Assembly (NCBI RefSeq): GCF_000753715.1
Contig: NZ_JPER01000004.1
Location: forward strand, 274,859 to 338,858
Reading direction: 5' to 3'
Length of the DNA stretch: 64,000 bases
Source of the DNA: Pseudidiomarina salinarum
Lineage (GTDB): Bacteria; Pseudomonadota; Gammaproteobacteria; Enterobacterales; Alteromonadaceae
Below the pieces are notes generated by a model. The model ran no database searches. It saw only the letters and a list, made by a program, of their open reading frames with translations, and was not told the DNA's origin. The position numbers and the translations under genes were made by a program. Below, one piece after another: positions 8,025 through 15,969 of this stretch (its first letter is position 1; every line of letters begins with the position of its first letter).

Positions 8025-9863
8025 TTAGCTGGCGCGGCGTAATACCATGCTGTGCGCCGTCGCTCCGGCAATACTCTGATCGTATTTCTTGCGATGATAA
8101 TGACGGGCCTGATGCTCTTTGCGGCGGCCGGCACTGAACGCTGACACGCGCTTCAGATAGCCGATTACCCGGGTGCCATAGTCAATATCCGCCGAGCCGC
8201 AGGCTGAGCAGCTGGCTAAGGTGCGCTTATCAATGTGCTCGCAGGCGTTGCAGATGGTGATCTTCACGTTCACGCAAAAGTAATTGCAGCCGGTTTGGGC
8301 GGCGATGTTGAGCATTGACAGGTAACCGTCCTGCGTCAGCTTTTCGTCTAAATTCAGGTGCAGCGCCGAGCCACCGTCAAGGTAATCTGTCAGCTCACTG
8401 CCGTGCAGAATAAACTTATCCAATGAATTGGTTTGCTGATCGTCTTCCACCACATAGAAGTAAGAGTTATAGCAATCGCGCGGCACGAAATAACCGTCTT
8501 CGCGATCCCACTTGGCGTTCTTCACACCCAGGTTCTCAGCTGGCACAAATTCGGTATTAAACATATAGCCGTAAGTTTTTTTGGCGACTTTGTTGGCGTC
8601 GTATATGACTTTAAGATGACGCTGCACAAACTCGATATAGTCAGGGTTATTGCTGGCCACCAGCCCCTGCGACTCCGCCGCCTCCACCATGCCGTTAATG
8701 CCGATGGTCAGGAACTGCTTCTCCAGCGAGATAAAGCCCGCGTCATATACGGTCAGCAACCCGGCCTCAAGATAGCTCTCCATCAATCGGCGGTACGCCA
8801 CCTGATATTTCTGGATCTTGTCGATTTCCGTGGCCAGGTCACGGCCATCCTGTACCAGCCGGTTCATGTTAATGGTAATCACGTTGATCGAGCCGGTGGC
8901 GACACCGCCTGCCCCCAGGGTATAGGAGAAGGTATTGTCGCTGATCTCACTGCGCAGACGGCAGCAGGATGCCAATGAATCTGCGTTATCCGACAGGTAA
9001 ACAAAAAATGAGTTGCCCTGCGCCAGTTCACCGGCAATCTGACTGGCAAAATTATGATCCTTGCATTGCCCCTCTTCGGTCAGCATCGCCACAGTCACTA
9101 CCGGGAAGGTGAGGATGGTTTTCTTGCGCTCGTCGTTAAACCAGTTCAGGAAAAACTCCTGTAGCCGGCTGACTGACTGCCAGCTGGCGCGGCTGAAATC
9201 AGGAAAAACAAAGTCACCGAACATGCTGTCGAAGTAATGCTGATCGTAGATCGAAATATTCCAGAACACGCTTTGATAGCCGCGCGCAGCGGCCGGTTGA
9301 TTCAGTGCGTAAACCACATGCTGCAGGTGGTTTTCGATCTGATGCCGATGGGTGCGCAGGTAATCATCACCATAATCTTTGCGGGCAAAATAGTCGAAAT
9401 AGGCGAGGAACTCGACCGTTGCTACGGCGCCGGCAAACTGCGAACTGACGGCAAAAACAAAGTTAACAAAAGTGCCGCAGAAGCTTTCCAGATGTTTCGG
9501 CGCCAGCGATTCGCCGCCGAGCTTAGTCAGGCCGTCGCGTAAGAACGGATACATGGTTACCGACACACAATAAGGCTTCAGACTGGTTTCATCGTGCACA
9601 TAAATCTCGTGGTCTTCAATCTGACGAATGTACTCGGCACCCAGCTCCTCACCAAATAATTCGGCGATCTTGGTGCTGACCTGCTTACGGTTCACCTGTA
9701 CGAAGAAGTCTTTCATCAGTTCGGATTCCAGCGTAGCAATATTCTTCTGGGTAACATTGGCATTGGCATCCATCTTCGAACCATCGGCGGCGTTGGCAGC
9801 GCTAAGATAGTCCTGAATAAACGCCATTTTCTGGTCTATTTGTTCTGGTTGTAAACGTAACAT
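8025..9863 (-). CDS. nrdD: Class III anaerobic ribonucleoside-triphosphate reductase NrdD
   Basis: A 612-residue glycyl-radical enzyme that reduces ribonucleotides to deoxyribonucleotides without oxygen. The C-terminal zinc site is CNAC with CSACG, and the radical glycine lies in TRVIGYL, about 45 residues from the end. It is shorter than E. coli NrdD (about 712) because there is no N-terminal ATP-cone; the protein starts straight into the catalytic barrel region. The length and partner type resemble the shorter Bdellovibrio-like NrdD group that pairs with a distinct NrdG. It follows nrdG by 24 nt and ends at a strong hairpin. Confidence 0.94.
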   Translation of the reverse strand: MLRLQPEQIDQKMAFIQDYLSAANAADGSKMDANANVTQKNIATLESELMKDFFVQVNRKQVSTKIAELFGEELGAEYIRQIEDHEIYVHDETSLKPYCVSVTMYPFLRDGLTKLGGESLAPKHLESFCGTFVNFVFAVSSQFAGAVATVEFLAYFDYFARKDYGDDYLRTHRHQIENHLQHVVYALNQPAAARGYQSVFWNISIYDQHYFDSMFGDFVFPDFSRASWQSVSRLQEFFLNWFNDERKKTILTFPVVTVAMLTEEGQCKDHNFASQIAGELAQGNSFFVYLSDNADSLASCCRLRSEISDNTFSYTLGAGGVATGSINVITINMNRLVQDGRDLATEIDKIQKYQVAYRRLMESYLEAGLLTVYDAGFISLEKQFLTIGINGMVEAAESQGLVASNNPDYIEFVQRHLKVIYDANKVAKKTYGYMFNTEFVPAENLGVKNAKWDREDGYFVPRDCYNSYFYVVEDDQQTNSLDKFILHGSELTDYLDGGSALHLNLDEKLTQDGYLSMLNIAAQTGCNYFCVNVKITICNACEHIDKRTLASCSACGSADIDYGTRVIGYLKRVSAFSAGRRKEHQARHYHRKKYDQSIAGATAHSMVLRRAS

Positions 9864-9887
9864 GGCAATCCCCTCGCTTTGTTGTTC

Positions 9888-10370
9888 TTAGTCTGTGATA
9901 AATCGGCTGTTCAGCAGTTGCTGATTACGCAGGTCGACAAACCGCTGATTGGTGGTGGGGCTGTTCAGCCCGCCAAGAGCCTCGACCCAGGCCCCGGTTT
10001 TTAAAAAAGTCAGTTGCTGGCGGATGGCAAGCGAAACATCGTCGTAGCCGGTATACAGGCAGGTATGTAAACCCTTTTCGCGGCTTAGCCTGAGCAATTC
10101 GATAAGCGCTTCGAGCTGCCATTCGCCGCCGAGAAATAACACACAGGAAATAAGCTTCTGGTACTGTTGCAGCCGCCCGGCGAAATAATCCGGTGTCAGC
10201 AGTTGTCCGCTACCAACCGGCCAGCTGTCGACGCTGTGACATCCTTTGCAGCCAACAGGGCACCCGGTAATGGTGTAGGCAAGTGATACTTGCCCCGGGA
10301 CTTCCTGAAATACCACCTGCTCTGCGCTATAGCGCAAATGATGGTCTGAAACTGAAGAGGACCTAAGCAT
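9888..10370 (-). CDS. nrdG: Anaerobic ribonucleotide reductase activating enzyme NrdG
   Basis: A 160-residue radical SAM activase that installs the glycyl radical on NrdD. The cluster motif is CPVGCKGC, followed by HSVDSW and later by FLGGEWQ, the SAM-binding glycine segment with tryptophan where many have proline. It is the first gene of an nrdG-nrdD operon, the reverse of the E. coli order. Upstream lie two NrdR-type boxes and a perfect FNR box. The ATG at 10370 is used; the proximal NrdR box ends 4 nt upstream of it. Confidence 0.93.
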   Translation of the reverse strand: MLRSSSVSDHHLRYSAEQVVFQEVPGQVSLAYTITGCPVGCKGCHSVDSWPVGSGQLLTPDYFAGRLQQYQKLISCVLFLGGEWQLEALIELLRLSREKGLHTCLYTGYDDVSLAIRQQLTFLKTGAWVEALGGLNSPTTNQRFVDLRNQQLLNSRFITD

Positions 10371-10373
10371 AAA

Positions 10374-10389
10374 ACCCCATATTTAGTGT
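10374..10389 (-). promoter_or_regulatory. NrdR box, promoter-proximal copy
   Basis: This 16-nt site matches the NrdR consensus ACACWATATATWGTGT at 13 of 16 positions on the plus strand. It starts exactly 31 bp from the second copy, the three-helical-turn spacing known for paired NrdR boxes. It overlaps the ribosome-binding region of nrdG, consistent with repression. Confidence 0.65.
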
Positions 10390-10404
10390 GCGATTTCGTT
10401 TTAG

Positions 10405-10420
10405 CAACTATATATTGTGT
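10405..10420 (-). promoter_or_regulatory. NrdR box, distal copy
   Basis: On the minus strand the site reads ACACAATATATAGTTG, 14 of 16 to the NrdR consensus. With the copy 31 bp away it forms the paired arrangement used by the ATP/dATP-sensing repressor NrdR on ribonucleotide reductase promoters. Confidence 0.75.
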
Positions 10421-10450
10421 TTTAGCTTAGGCCTTTTGGGACTGATTACC

Positions 10451-10464
10451 TTGATCGTGATCAA
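10451..10464 (-). promoter_or_regulatory. Perfect FNR box upstream of nrdG
   Basis: TTGATCGTGATCAA is an exact match to the FNR consensus. It lies in the porin-nrdG gap, 81-94 nt upstream of the nrdG start and just after the porin stop codon. Its position assigns it to nrdG-nrdD, implying anaerobic activation, with NrdR boxes between it and the gene. Confidence 0.8.
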
Positions 10465-10469
10465 CTAAA

Positions 10470-11666
10470 TTACAGGGTATACACCAGTTGGAACCACAAC
10501 TTACTGGTGTCACTGCCAAAGCTATCCGCTTCATAACGCGCGGCTTTGAGCAGGCCCGCAAGCTGTTTGGTCAGGGGCTTACTGACACTGACATTGAACT
10601 CCTGGCCGTAATCGCTGTTACCCGCGTCGGCGCCAAACTCATGGTAACCGAAGGCGAATTTTGCCCAGTTGCTCTGATAGTTCAGCTTCAGCCAGTTATC
10701 CCTGATTCCCGCAGCGGGAGTAACCAGAAACAAATCGGTGAAGCCCTGGAAGGCATGCAGGGTTGCCAGCGGCGTCTGGAAAGCGGTCTGACCATTACCC
10801 GCTAAGCGTTCCTGGCCCAGTTCGACGGTCACCGACTGATAAGTCCAGCCACCACTGATACGGTGATAATTGTGGGTGAAATCAACCGGGGCCTGATATT
10901 GGTCCGTTTGCCGGGCACCAGCCAGCTGCACAGTAAGCCGGTGGTCAGGAGCAACGGTGAAACTGCCGCTGTAATCGATGCCTGTGGTCAGGCTGTCCCG
11001 GACATCCCAGTCACGGAAGTCAAAGTCATAACCAAATAGCGCCAGTCGGTGTCCGGCAGCAAACTGCCATTGTCCGAGGGCGATGCGAAAGTCGCCCCGC
11101 TGGTCGGCGTTGGCGCCGTTCGGCCCGAAGATCCGGTTGACGTTATCCAGATGCGCCAGCTCCAATTGCAGCTGCTCACTGGCCTTAAACTGCCAGCGAT
11201 ACCCGTCAAAGGTCTGTTCATTCTGGCGCCAGCCCACGCCACCCAGAAACCGTTGGTTCAGGTGGTTTATCTGCTGCCGCCCCAGGGTGAAGGTACCGGC
11301 TTTATCATGCTGATAGCGCAGGGCCACCTGATTGATATCGGTGCCATCGGGATCGGCGATGACCGCGTAGTCCGTTTTGCCATTGACCGTATTGTTAAAT
11401 GTTTCGCCACCGATGTAGCTGACGTTATCAATCTCAGCCAGCGCCGAGAAGCCGTTATAACTGGCAGTGGTGAGTTTCACGCGAGAGCGCAGGCTCGACG
11501 CCAGAGCATCTTGTAGAGGTGCATCGGTATTCACCTGTTCCAGGCGGTAACGGAACGACAAATCAAGATCAATATCATCGGTACTGAAGGTATTTGCATT
11601 GACCGGGGCCGCAATCGCAGCGCCAGTAACTATCAGGGCAACACATAGCGGGTTTAACACAGACAT
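10470..11666 (-). CDS. Outer-membrane porin, alginate-export/OprD-like beta-barrel
   Basis: A 398-residue exported protein. The N-terminus MSVLNPLCVALIVTGAAIAA through about residue 24 (VNA) is a signal peptide. The rest alternates polar and hydrophobic residues in beta-strands and ends with the aromatic pattern FQLVYTL, typical of outer-membrane barrels. LSFRYRLEQVN near the start, and the strands TFTLGRQQINHL and LKLNYQSNWAKFAFGYHEFG, resemble the alginate-export-like porin family. Substrate is not readable. Its place between nrdG and the nar operon suggests passage of nitrate, nitrite or another anaerobic solute. Its own upstream region carries palindromic operator-like sites. Confidence 0.75.
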   Translation of the reverse strand: MSVLNPLCVALIVTGAAIAAPVNANTFSTDDIDLDLSFRYRLEQVNTDAPLQDALASSLRSRVKLTTASYNGFSALAEIDNVSYIGGETFNNTVNGKTDYAVIADPDGTDINQVALRYQHDKAGTFTLGRQQINHLNQRFLGGVGWRQNEQTFDGYRWQFKASEQLQLELAHLDNVNRIFGPNGANADQRGDFRIALGQWQFAAGHRLALFGYDFDFRDWDVRDSLTTGIDYSGSFTVAPDHRLTVQLAGARQTDQYQAPVDFTHNYHRISGGWTYQSVTVELGQERLAGNGQTAFQTPLATLHAFQGFTDLFLVTPAAGIRDNWLKLNYQSNWAKFAFGYHEFGADAGNSDYGQEFNVSVSKPLTKQLAGLLKAARYEADSFGSDTSKLWFQLVYTL

Positions 11667-11744
11667 AAGGTTTTCCTTAAAGTGGCTACCAGAACTGCCT
11701 CTATATTATCTGTTAACCGCGCCCTTCGGGCGGCAATAAAGGGG

Positions 11745-11815
11745 TATACCCAAGGGTATATATCCCTCTATATCAGTGGGTTATATAATTTTACCCGGGT
11801 AGAAAAGGGGGTATA
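11745..11815. promoter_or_regulatory. Cluster of GGGTA/TACCC palindromes in divergent promoter region
   Basis: Within 71 nt there is a perfect 16-nt palindrome TATACCCAAGGGTATA (11745-11760), a perfect 10-nt palindrome TACCCGGGTA (11792-11801), and a further half-site GGGTATA (11809-11815). They lie between the porin and the small cysteine protein, 17 nt before the latter. The half-sites resemble NarL heptamers, but the 7-2-7 phase is not met, so the cognate regulator is unknown. Confidence 0.5.
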
Positions 11816-11831
11816 AAAAAGGAGTCCGACT

Positions 11832-12161
11832 ATGGTCCCGGATGTACAAATCCCGGCGCTATCCGATAGCGTCCCACATGTCCGCAAGCCATCGACCGAA
11901 ATGGCCATGCGGGAGCTTATCCGAACCATTCGCTCACATATTCCTTTTGGTCTGAAAGAAGCCGATATGTGCCAGGGGATTTGTCGGGGTTGTTCAAAGA
12001 AAATGCTGGAAATGCTCGATACTGAAATTAGTCAGTGGGAGGTTGATCTGAACAACCAGCGGGTTAGGCCTACCCTTGCCGATCTGGCTTTTGTCGAAAA
12101 GCTGGCGCGCCGCACCCATAAGGTACTGCAACGCAATAATCTGATTAAAGGCGGGCTCTGA
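11832..12161 (+). CDS. Small cysteine-motif protein of unknown function in the nitrate cluster
   Basis: A 109-residue soluble protein that I do not recognise. AGGAG stands 7 nt before the ATG, so translation is credible. The central segment has a CQGICRGC motif (CxxxCxxC spacing, near residues 47-54) followed by a charged helical C-terminal half with LADLAFVEKLARRTHKVL. The cysteine spacing equals that of radical-SAM clusters, but the protein is far too small for that fold and lacks its other motifs. Metal or cluster binding is possible. It faces the porin across a palindrome-rich promoter and converges on the nar operon. Confidence 0.75.
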   Translation: MVPDVQIPALSDSVPHVRKPSTEMAMRELIRTIRSHIPFGLKEADMCQGICRGCSKKMLEMLDTEISQWEVDLNNQRVRPTLADLAFVEKLARRTHKVLQRNNLIKGGL

Positions 12162-12172
12162 ACAAGCCCGCC
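12150..12172 (+). terminator. Hairpin overlapping the stop of the cysteine-protein gene
   Basis: GGCGGGCT and AGCCCGCC pair perfectly over 8 bp with a 7-nt loop that contains the stop codon. The following plus-strand sequence has no clear T-run, so it may be a transcript-stabilising or bidirectional end between convergent genes. Confidence 0.5.
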
Positions 12173-12194
12173 GTATACCTTGACTAAAAAATAA

Positions 12195-12962
12195 TTATTG
12201 AAGCAGCGGCGAATCCGATACCGAGAAATCATAACCTTCGATATCCGCATCCTGGATCAGGGTATGGATATACTGCGCCATGGCTTTACGGTGAACTTTT
12301 TCGCTGAGGTACTCCGCAATCTTACCCTTCACCGCTTCGTACGGCAGGGCTTTCCCTTCGATTTTTCGGTCCACAGAAACGACATGGAAGCCGTAACGGG
12401 TTTCGACCGGATGCGGCAATAAGCCTTCGCTGGCAGTGAATACCCGGCGTTCAAACTCGGGTACCGTCTGACCCTTGCTAATTTGCCCCAGGCTACCCTG
12501 GGTAGCGCTGGACGGACAGGCCGAATGAGCTTTTGCCAGGCGGGTGAAATCTTCGCCTCCCTGCAACTGCGCGATAATCTGCTCGGCCATGGTTTTGGCA
12601 TTTACCCGATCCAACTCATCATCCGGTGCGGCGGCCAGCAGAATGTGCCGGAGTTCCAGTAACGGCGATGTGGTAAAGCGATCCGGATTCTGCTGAAAGT
12701 AGGTTGCGCAGGCTTCTTCGTCGGCGTCAGGCACACTGACCTCTCGTTCTATCAGCGCATCCAGAAAATCCTGGTCACTGGCTTGATCGCTTTCGTCACC
12801 TACTGTCAGGTTCAGTGCTGCGGCGCGCTGCCGCAGTAATTCCCCGATAACCAGTGACTCAGCGGCACGCTGCATCGCCTGCTCTTGCGAATCTGAAGGG
12901 TGGTATTGCATTTCTTCCATTATCGCTGGTTCCGCAATAGTCACCTGATTGACGTTAATCAT
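12195..12962 (-). CDS. Cytoplasmic parvulin-type peptidyl-prolyl isomerase linked to nar operon
   Basis: A 255-residue protein with a PpiC/parvulin rotamase domain in its second half: LELRHILLAA, SACPSSATQGSLGQISKGQ, VPEFERRVF and VETRYGFHVVSVDRK. The N-terminal half is a helical, acidic SurA/NifM-like region. The ATG at 12962 follows a strong AGGAGG-like site; no signal peptide is present, so it acts in the cytoplasm. It starts 16 nt after the narI stop and is probably the last gene of narGHJI. Parvulin genes at this position are known in several denitrifiers, where a role in nitrate reductase assembly is suspected but, to my knowledge, not defined. Confidence 0.85.
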   Translation of the reverse strand: MINVNQVTIAEPAIMEEMQYHPSDSQEQAMQRAAESLVIGELLRQRAAALNLTVGDESDQASDQDFLDALIEREVSVPDADEEACATYFQQNPDRFTTSPLLELRHILLAAAPDDELDRVNAKTMAEQIIAQLQGGEDFTRLAKAHSACPSSATQGSLGQISKGQTVPEFERRVFTASEGLLPHPVETRYGFHVVSVDRKIEGKALPYEAVKGKIAEYLSEKVHRKAMAQYIHTLIQDADIEGYDFSVSDSPLLQ

Positions 12963-12978
12963 AGTTTCCTCCTGTCGT

Positions 12979-13668
12979 TTAGCGGGCAAAGCGCTTGCGA
13001 ACGATCTGGTGTTTCCTGGTGAGATACTGCATCGGAACGCTGAACATATGCACCAGACGCGTAAACGGGAAAACCAGGAACAGCGTCATACCTAAGAACA
13101 CGTGCAGCTTAAAGATCCAGTGCACAGTTTCCATCGCTGCCGCAGCCTGTCCACCGTTCAGAAGAAGGGTGTTCTGAGCCCAGGCCATTAGTTTGACCAT
13201 TTCGGCACCGTCCAGGTGACCCATAGACACATAAATCGATATCAGACCCAGAATCAGCTGCACATAAAGTAGCAGCAGGATAACGATATCCATAGGATTG
13301 CTGGTTGCGCGGATCCGCGGGTTAAACAGCCGGCGCCTGATCAGAATAGTCAGGCCGTAAAAGCAGATAATGCCAAAGAAACCACCCGCGCCCATCGCCA
13401 CCAGCTGTTTGGTCTGGGTGCTAATGCCCAGCGCGTACCAGAGCTCGCTTGGCATTAACAGACCAAAGAAATGCCCGAAGAATATAGCGATAATACCGAC
13501 ATGAAAGGCGATACTACCGCGACGTAACTGCTTCTTCTCCAGTATCTGGCTGGAAGCCGCTTTCCAGGTAAACTGCTCGCGGTCATAACGGATCCAGGAG
13601 CCGATAAAAAATACCGTCAGGGCAATGTAAGGATAGATCCCAAAAGCCAACATATTTAAACTGTTCAT
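12979..13668 (-). CDS. narI: Respiratory nitrate reductase gamma subunit NarI (cytochrome b)
   Basis: A 229-residue membrane cytochrome b that takes electrons from quinol and passes them to NarH. Five hydrophobic segments are visible. Haem-ligating histidines are recognisable in IAFHVGIIAIFFGHFFG (second helix) and in HWIFKLHVFLGMTLF (last helix), the latter followed by PFTRLVHMFSVP. Length matches E. coli NarI (225). It follows narJ by 11 nt in the order G-H-J-I. Confidence 0.96.
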   Translation of the reverse strand: MNSLNMLAFGIYPYIALTVFFIGSWIRYDREQFTWKAASSQILEKKQLRRGSIAFHVGIIAIFFGHFFGLLMPSELWYALGISTQTKQLVAMGAGGFFGIICFYGLTILIRRRLFNPRIRATSNPMDIVILLLLYVQLILGLISIYVSMGHLDGAEMVKLMAWAQNTLLLNGGQAAAAMETVHWIFKLHVFLGMTLFLVFPFTRLVHMFSVPMQYLTRKHQIVRKRFAR

Positions 13669-13679
13669 GACTTATCTCC

Positions 13680-14408
13680 TCAGATCCCAACCGGTTTGGC
13701 TGGCTTACTCAAATCATCCGTATTCAGCGGAATAAACTGGTCACGGCGTTGCAGCTCTGATGGCCGGCTCTGCGCCGTTGGACAACCCTCGGTACTATCG
13801 CTGCCGGTAAAGGTCACAACCTCTTCCTCCCATACTTTGTCCAGCGCTTTTGGTGTATCGTCCCGCTCTTCTTTTACCACCTGCTCACGCAAGTCATTCA
13901 GATCCACCTCGACTCCTGACAGATCAAGCAACGCATAAGCTAGTGCTGCGTAATCGCTTTTACGATTCTCCAGACGGCACGCTAATACCGCCAGAATATG
14001 CCCGACCTCAGCCAGACCCAGCCGCGCGTTCTCGTCACCCTGGGTAGAGAGAAATTCCAGATACAGTGGAATGTAGTCCGGTAGCTCCCGAATACCGATG
14101 TCCAGCCCGGCTTCGTGATACTGATTCATCAGATCAACCATGGCCTGGCCACGATCCTTCGACTCACCGTGTACATGTTCGAATAACAACAACGACAACG
14201 ACCGTCCGCGCTCGAACAAACCGTCATATTCAGACTGCCAGTCCATCAGATCGCCGGTGGTCCGGCGCTGTAGAAATGCGCTTAGCTGCGCCTTGTTCGC
14301 ATCCGTTAATGGTGAGGCCTGGATGATCTCCTGCAGATCATCCCGGGCTTCAGCTACGCCGCTTTGCGGGTAGTCCAGTAACAGCGATATAACTTGTAAA
14401 ACGTGCAT
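13680..14408 (-). CDS. narJ: Nitrate reductase assembly chaperone NarJ
   Basis: A 242-residue cytoplasmic chaperone required for molybdenum cofactor insertion into NarG and for membrane attachment. The family is mainly helical. Diagnostic segments are LLLFEHVHGESKDRGQAM, the TorD/NarJ signature, and ELPDYIPLYLEFLS. The ATG at 14408 lies 4 nt after the narH stop. The C-terminal 40 residues are low-complexity and polar, as in other NarJ proteins. Confidence 0.95.
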   Translation of the reverse strand: MHVLQVISLLLDYPQSGVAEARDDLQEIIQASPLTDANKAQLSAFLQRRTTGDLMDWQSEYDGLFERGRSLSLLLFEHVHGESKDRGQAMVDLMNQYHEAGLDIGIRELPDYIPLYLEFLSTQGDENARLGLAEVGHILAVLACRLENRKSDYAALAYALLDLSGVEVDLNDLREQVVKEERDDTPKALDKVWEEEVVTFTGSDSTEGCPTAQSRPSELQRRDQFIPLNTDDLSKPAKPVGI

Positions 14409-14412
14409 GGTA

Positions 14413-15948
14413 TTACTCCTTCATGGTCACCGGGATGACCTGGCGAACGCCGCCGCTACGCGCGCCGAACAAATTGACGTCGTTATTGCCATCGCTACAG
14501 CCATTGCCGAAACTGAAGCCGCAACTGCCTTTCAGGTCGTAAGCGTTTTCAGCGTAAGCCCGGTGGCTGGTCGGAATCACGAAACGGTCTTCGTAGTTAG
14601 CCAAAGCCATATAGCGGTACATTTCTTCTACCTGTGGCTTGGTCAGTCCAACCTGACTTAGTACGTCCAGATCTTCGACACCGTCGACATATTCCGAACG
14701 CTTGTAGGCGCGCATGGCAATCATTCGCTCCAACGCCCGCACTATCGGTGCTTCATCACCAGCGGTCAGCATGTTGGCCAGGTAACGCAGCGGTATCCGC
14801 AGCGATTTCAGGTCCGGTATTTCACCGTTCATGCCCACGTGACCAGCTTCTACCGCACTTTGAATTGGCGACAGTGGCGGCACGTACCAGACCATAGGCA
14901 AGGTGCGGTATTCAGGGTGCAATGGCAGAGCAACTTTCCATTCCATCGCCATCATATAAACCGGCGACCGCTGGGCTGCCTGAATCCAGTTTTCAGCGAT
15001 ACCTTCAGCGCGGGCAGCAGCCTGCACTTTTGGATCATGGGGATCCAGGAAGATATCCAGCTGCGCCTGATAGAGATCCTGTTCATTCGGCGTATTGGCT
15101 GCTTCTTCGATGCGGTCCGCATCGTAAAACAGCACGCCGAGGTAGCGGATCCGCCCCACGCAGGTTTCTGAGCAGGTGGTCGGCTGGCCGGCTTCGATGC
15201 GCGGATAGCAGAACGTACATTTCTCAGACTTACCGGTTTTCCAGTTGAAGTAGATTTTCTTGTACGGGCAGCCGGATACACACATCCGCCAGCCACGACA
15301 TTTGTCCTGGTCAATCAGCACGATGCCGTCTTCTTCACGCTTGTAGATAGCGCCTGACGGGCAGGCTGCCACACAGGCCGGGTTCAGACAGTGCTCACAA
15401 AGCCGTGGCAGATACATCATGAAGGTCTTCTCAAACTGACCGTAAATGTCTTTCTGTACCACTTCATCGAAGTTTTTGTCTTTCTTACGTTTAGCGAACT
15501 CGGTGCCGAGGATTTCTTCCCAGTTCGGGCCCCATTCTATTTTTTCCATACGCTTACCGGTGATCAGCGAGCGTGGCCGGGCGATCGGCTGGTGTTTGCT
15601 GTCTTTCGCCGTGTGCAGATGCTGATAATCAAAATCAAACGGCTCATAGTAATCATCGATTTCCGGCAGATCCGGGTTGGCGAAAATATTCGCCAACACC
15701 CGCCGCTTGGTACCGATTTTCAGTTCCAGTTTGCCTTTCTTATTGCGTACCCAGCCACCGTTCCACTTGTCCTGGTTTTCCCACTCTTTCGGAAAACCGA
15801 TACCGGGTTTGGTTTCAACGTTGTTGAACCATGCATACTCGACGCCTTCGCGTGAGGTCCAGACATTTTTACAAGTGATGGAGCAGGTATGACAACCAAT
15901 ACACTTGTCCAAATTCAGCACCATGCCAATTTGAGCTCTTACTTTCAT
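14413..15948 (-). CDS. narH: Respiratory nitrate reductase beta subunit NarH (Fe-S)
   Basis: A 511-residue electron-transfer subunit with one [3Fe-4S] and three [4Fe-4S] clusters. Cysteine groups are CIGCHTCSITC near residue 16, CEHCLNPACVAACP near 184, CRGWRMCVSGCP near 217 (tryptophan in place of a cysteine marks the [3Fe-4S] site), and CTFCYPRIEAGQPTTCSETC near 244. Length agrees with E. coli NarH (512). It lies between narG (21-nt gap) and narJ. Confidence 0.97.
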   Translation of the reverse strand: MKVRAQIGMVLNLDKCIGCHTCSITCKNVWTSREGVEYAWFNNVETKPGIGFPKEWENQDKWNGGWVRNKKGKLELKIGTKRRVLANIFANPDLPEIDDYYEPFDFDYQHLHTAKDSKHQPIARPRSLITGKRMEKIEWGPNWEEILGTEFAKRKKDKNFDEVVQKDIYGQFEKTFMMYLPRLCEHCLNPACVAACPSGAIYKREEDGIVLIDQDKCRGWRMCVSGCPYKKIYFNWKTGKSEKCTFCYPRIEAGQPTTCSETCVGRIRYLGVLFYDADRIEEAANTPNEQDLYQAQLDIFLDPHDPKVQAAARAEGIAENWIQAAQRSPVYMMAMEWKVALPLHPEYRTLPMVWYVPPLSPIQSAVEAGHVGMNGEIPDLKSLRIPLRYLANMLTAGDEAPIVRALERMIAMRAYKRSEYVDGVEDLDVLSQVGLTKPQVEEMYRYMALANYEDRFVIPTSHRAYAENAYDLKGSCGFSFGNGCSDGNNDVNLFGARSGGVRQVIPVTMKE

Positions 15949-15969
15949 CGTATTGTCCTCACTCCAACG

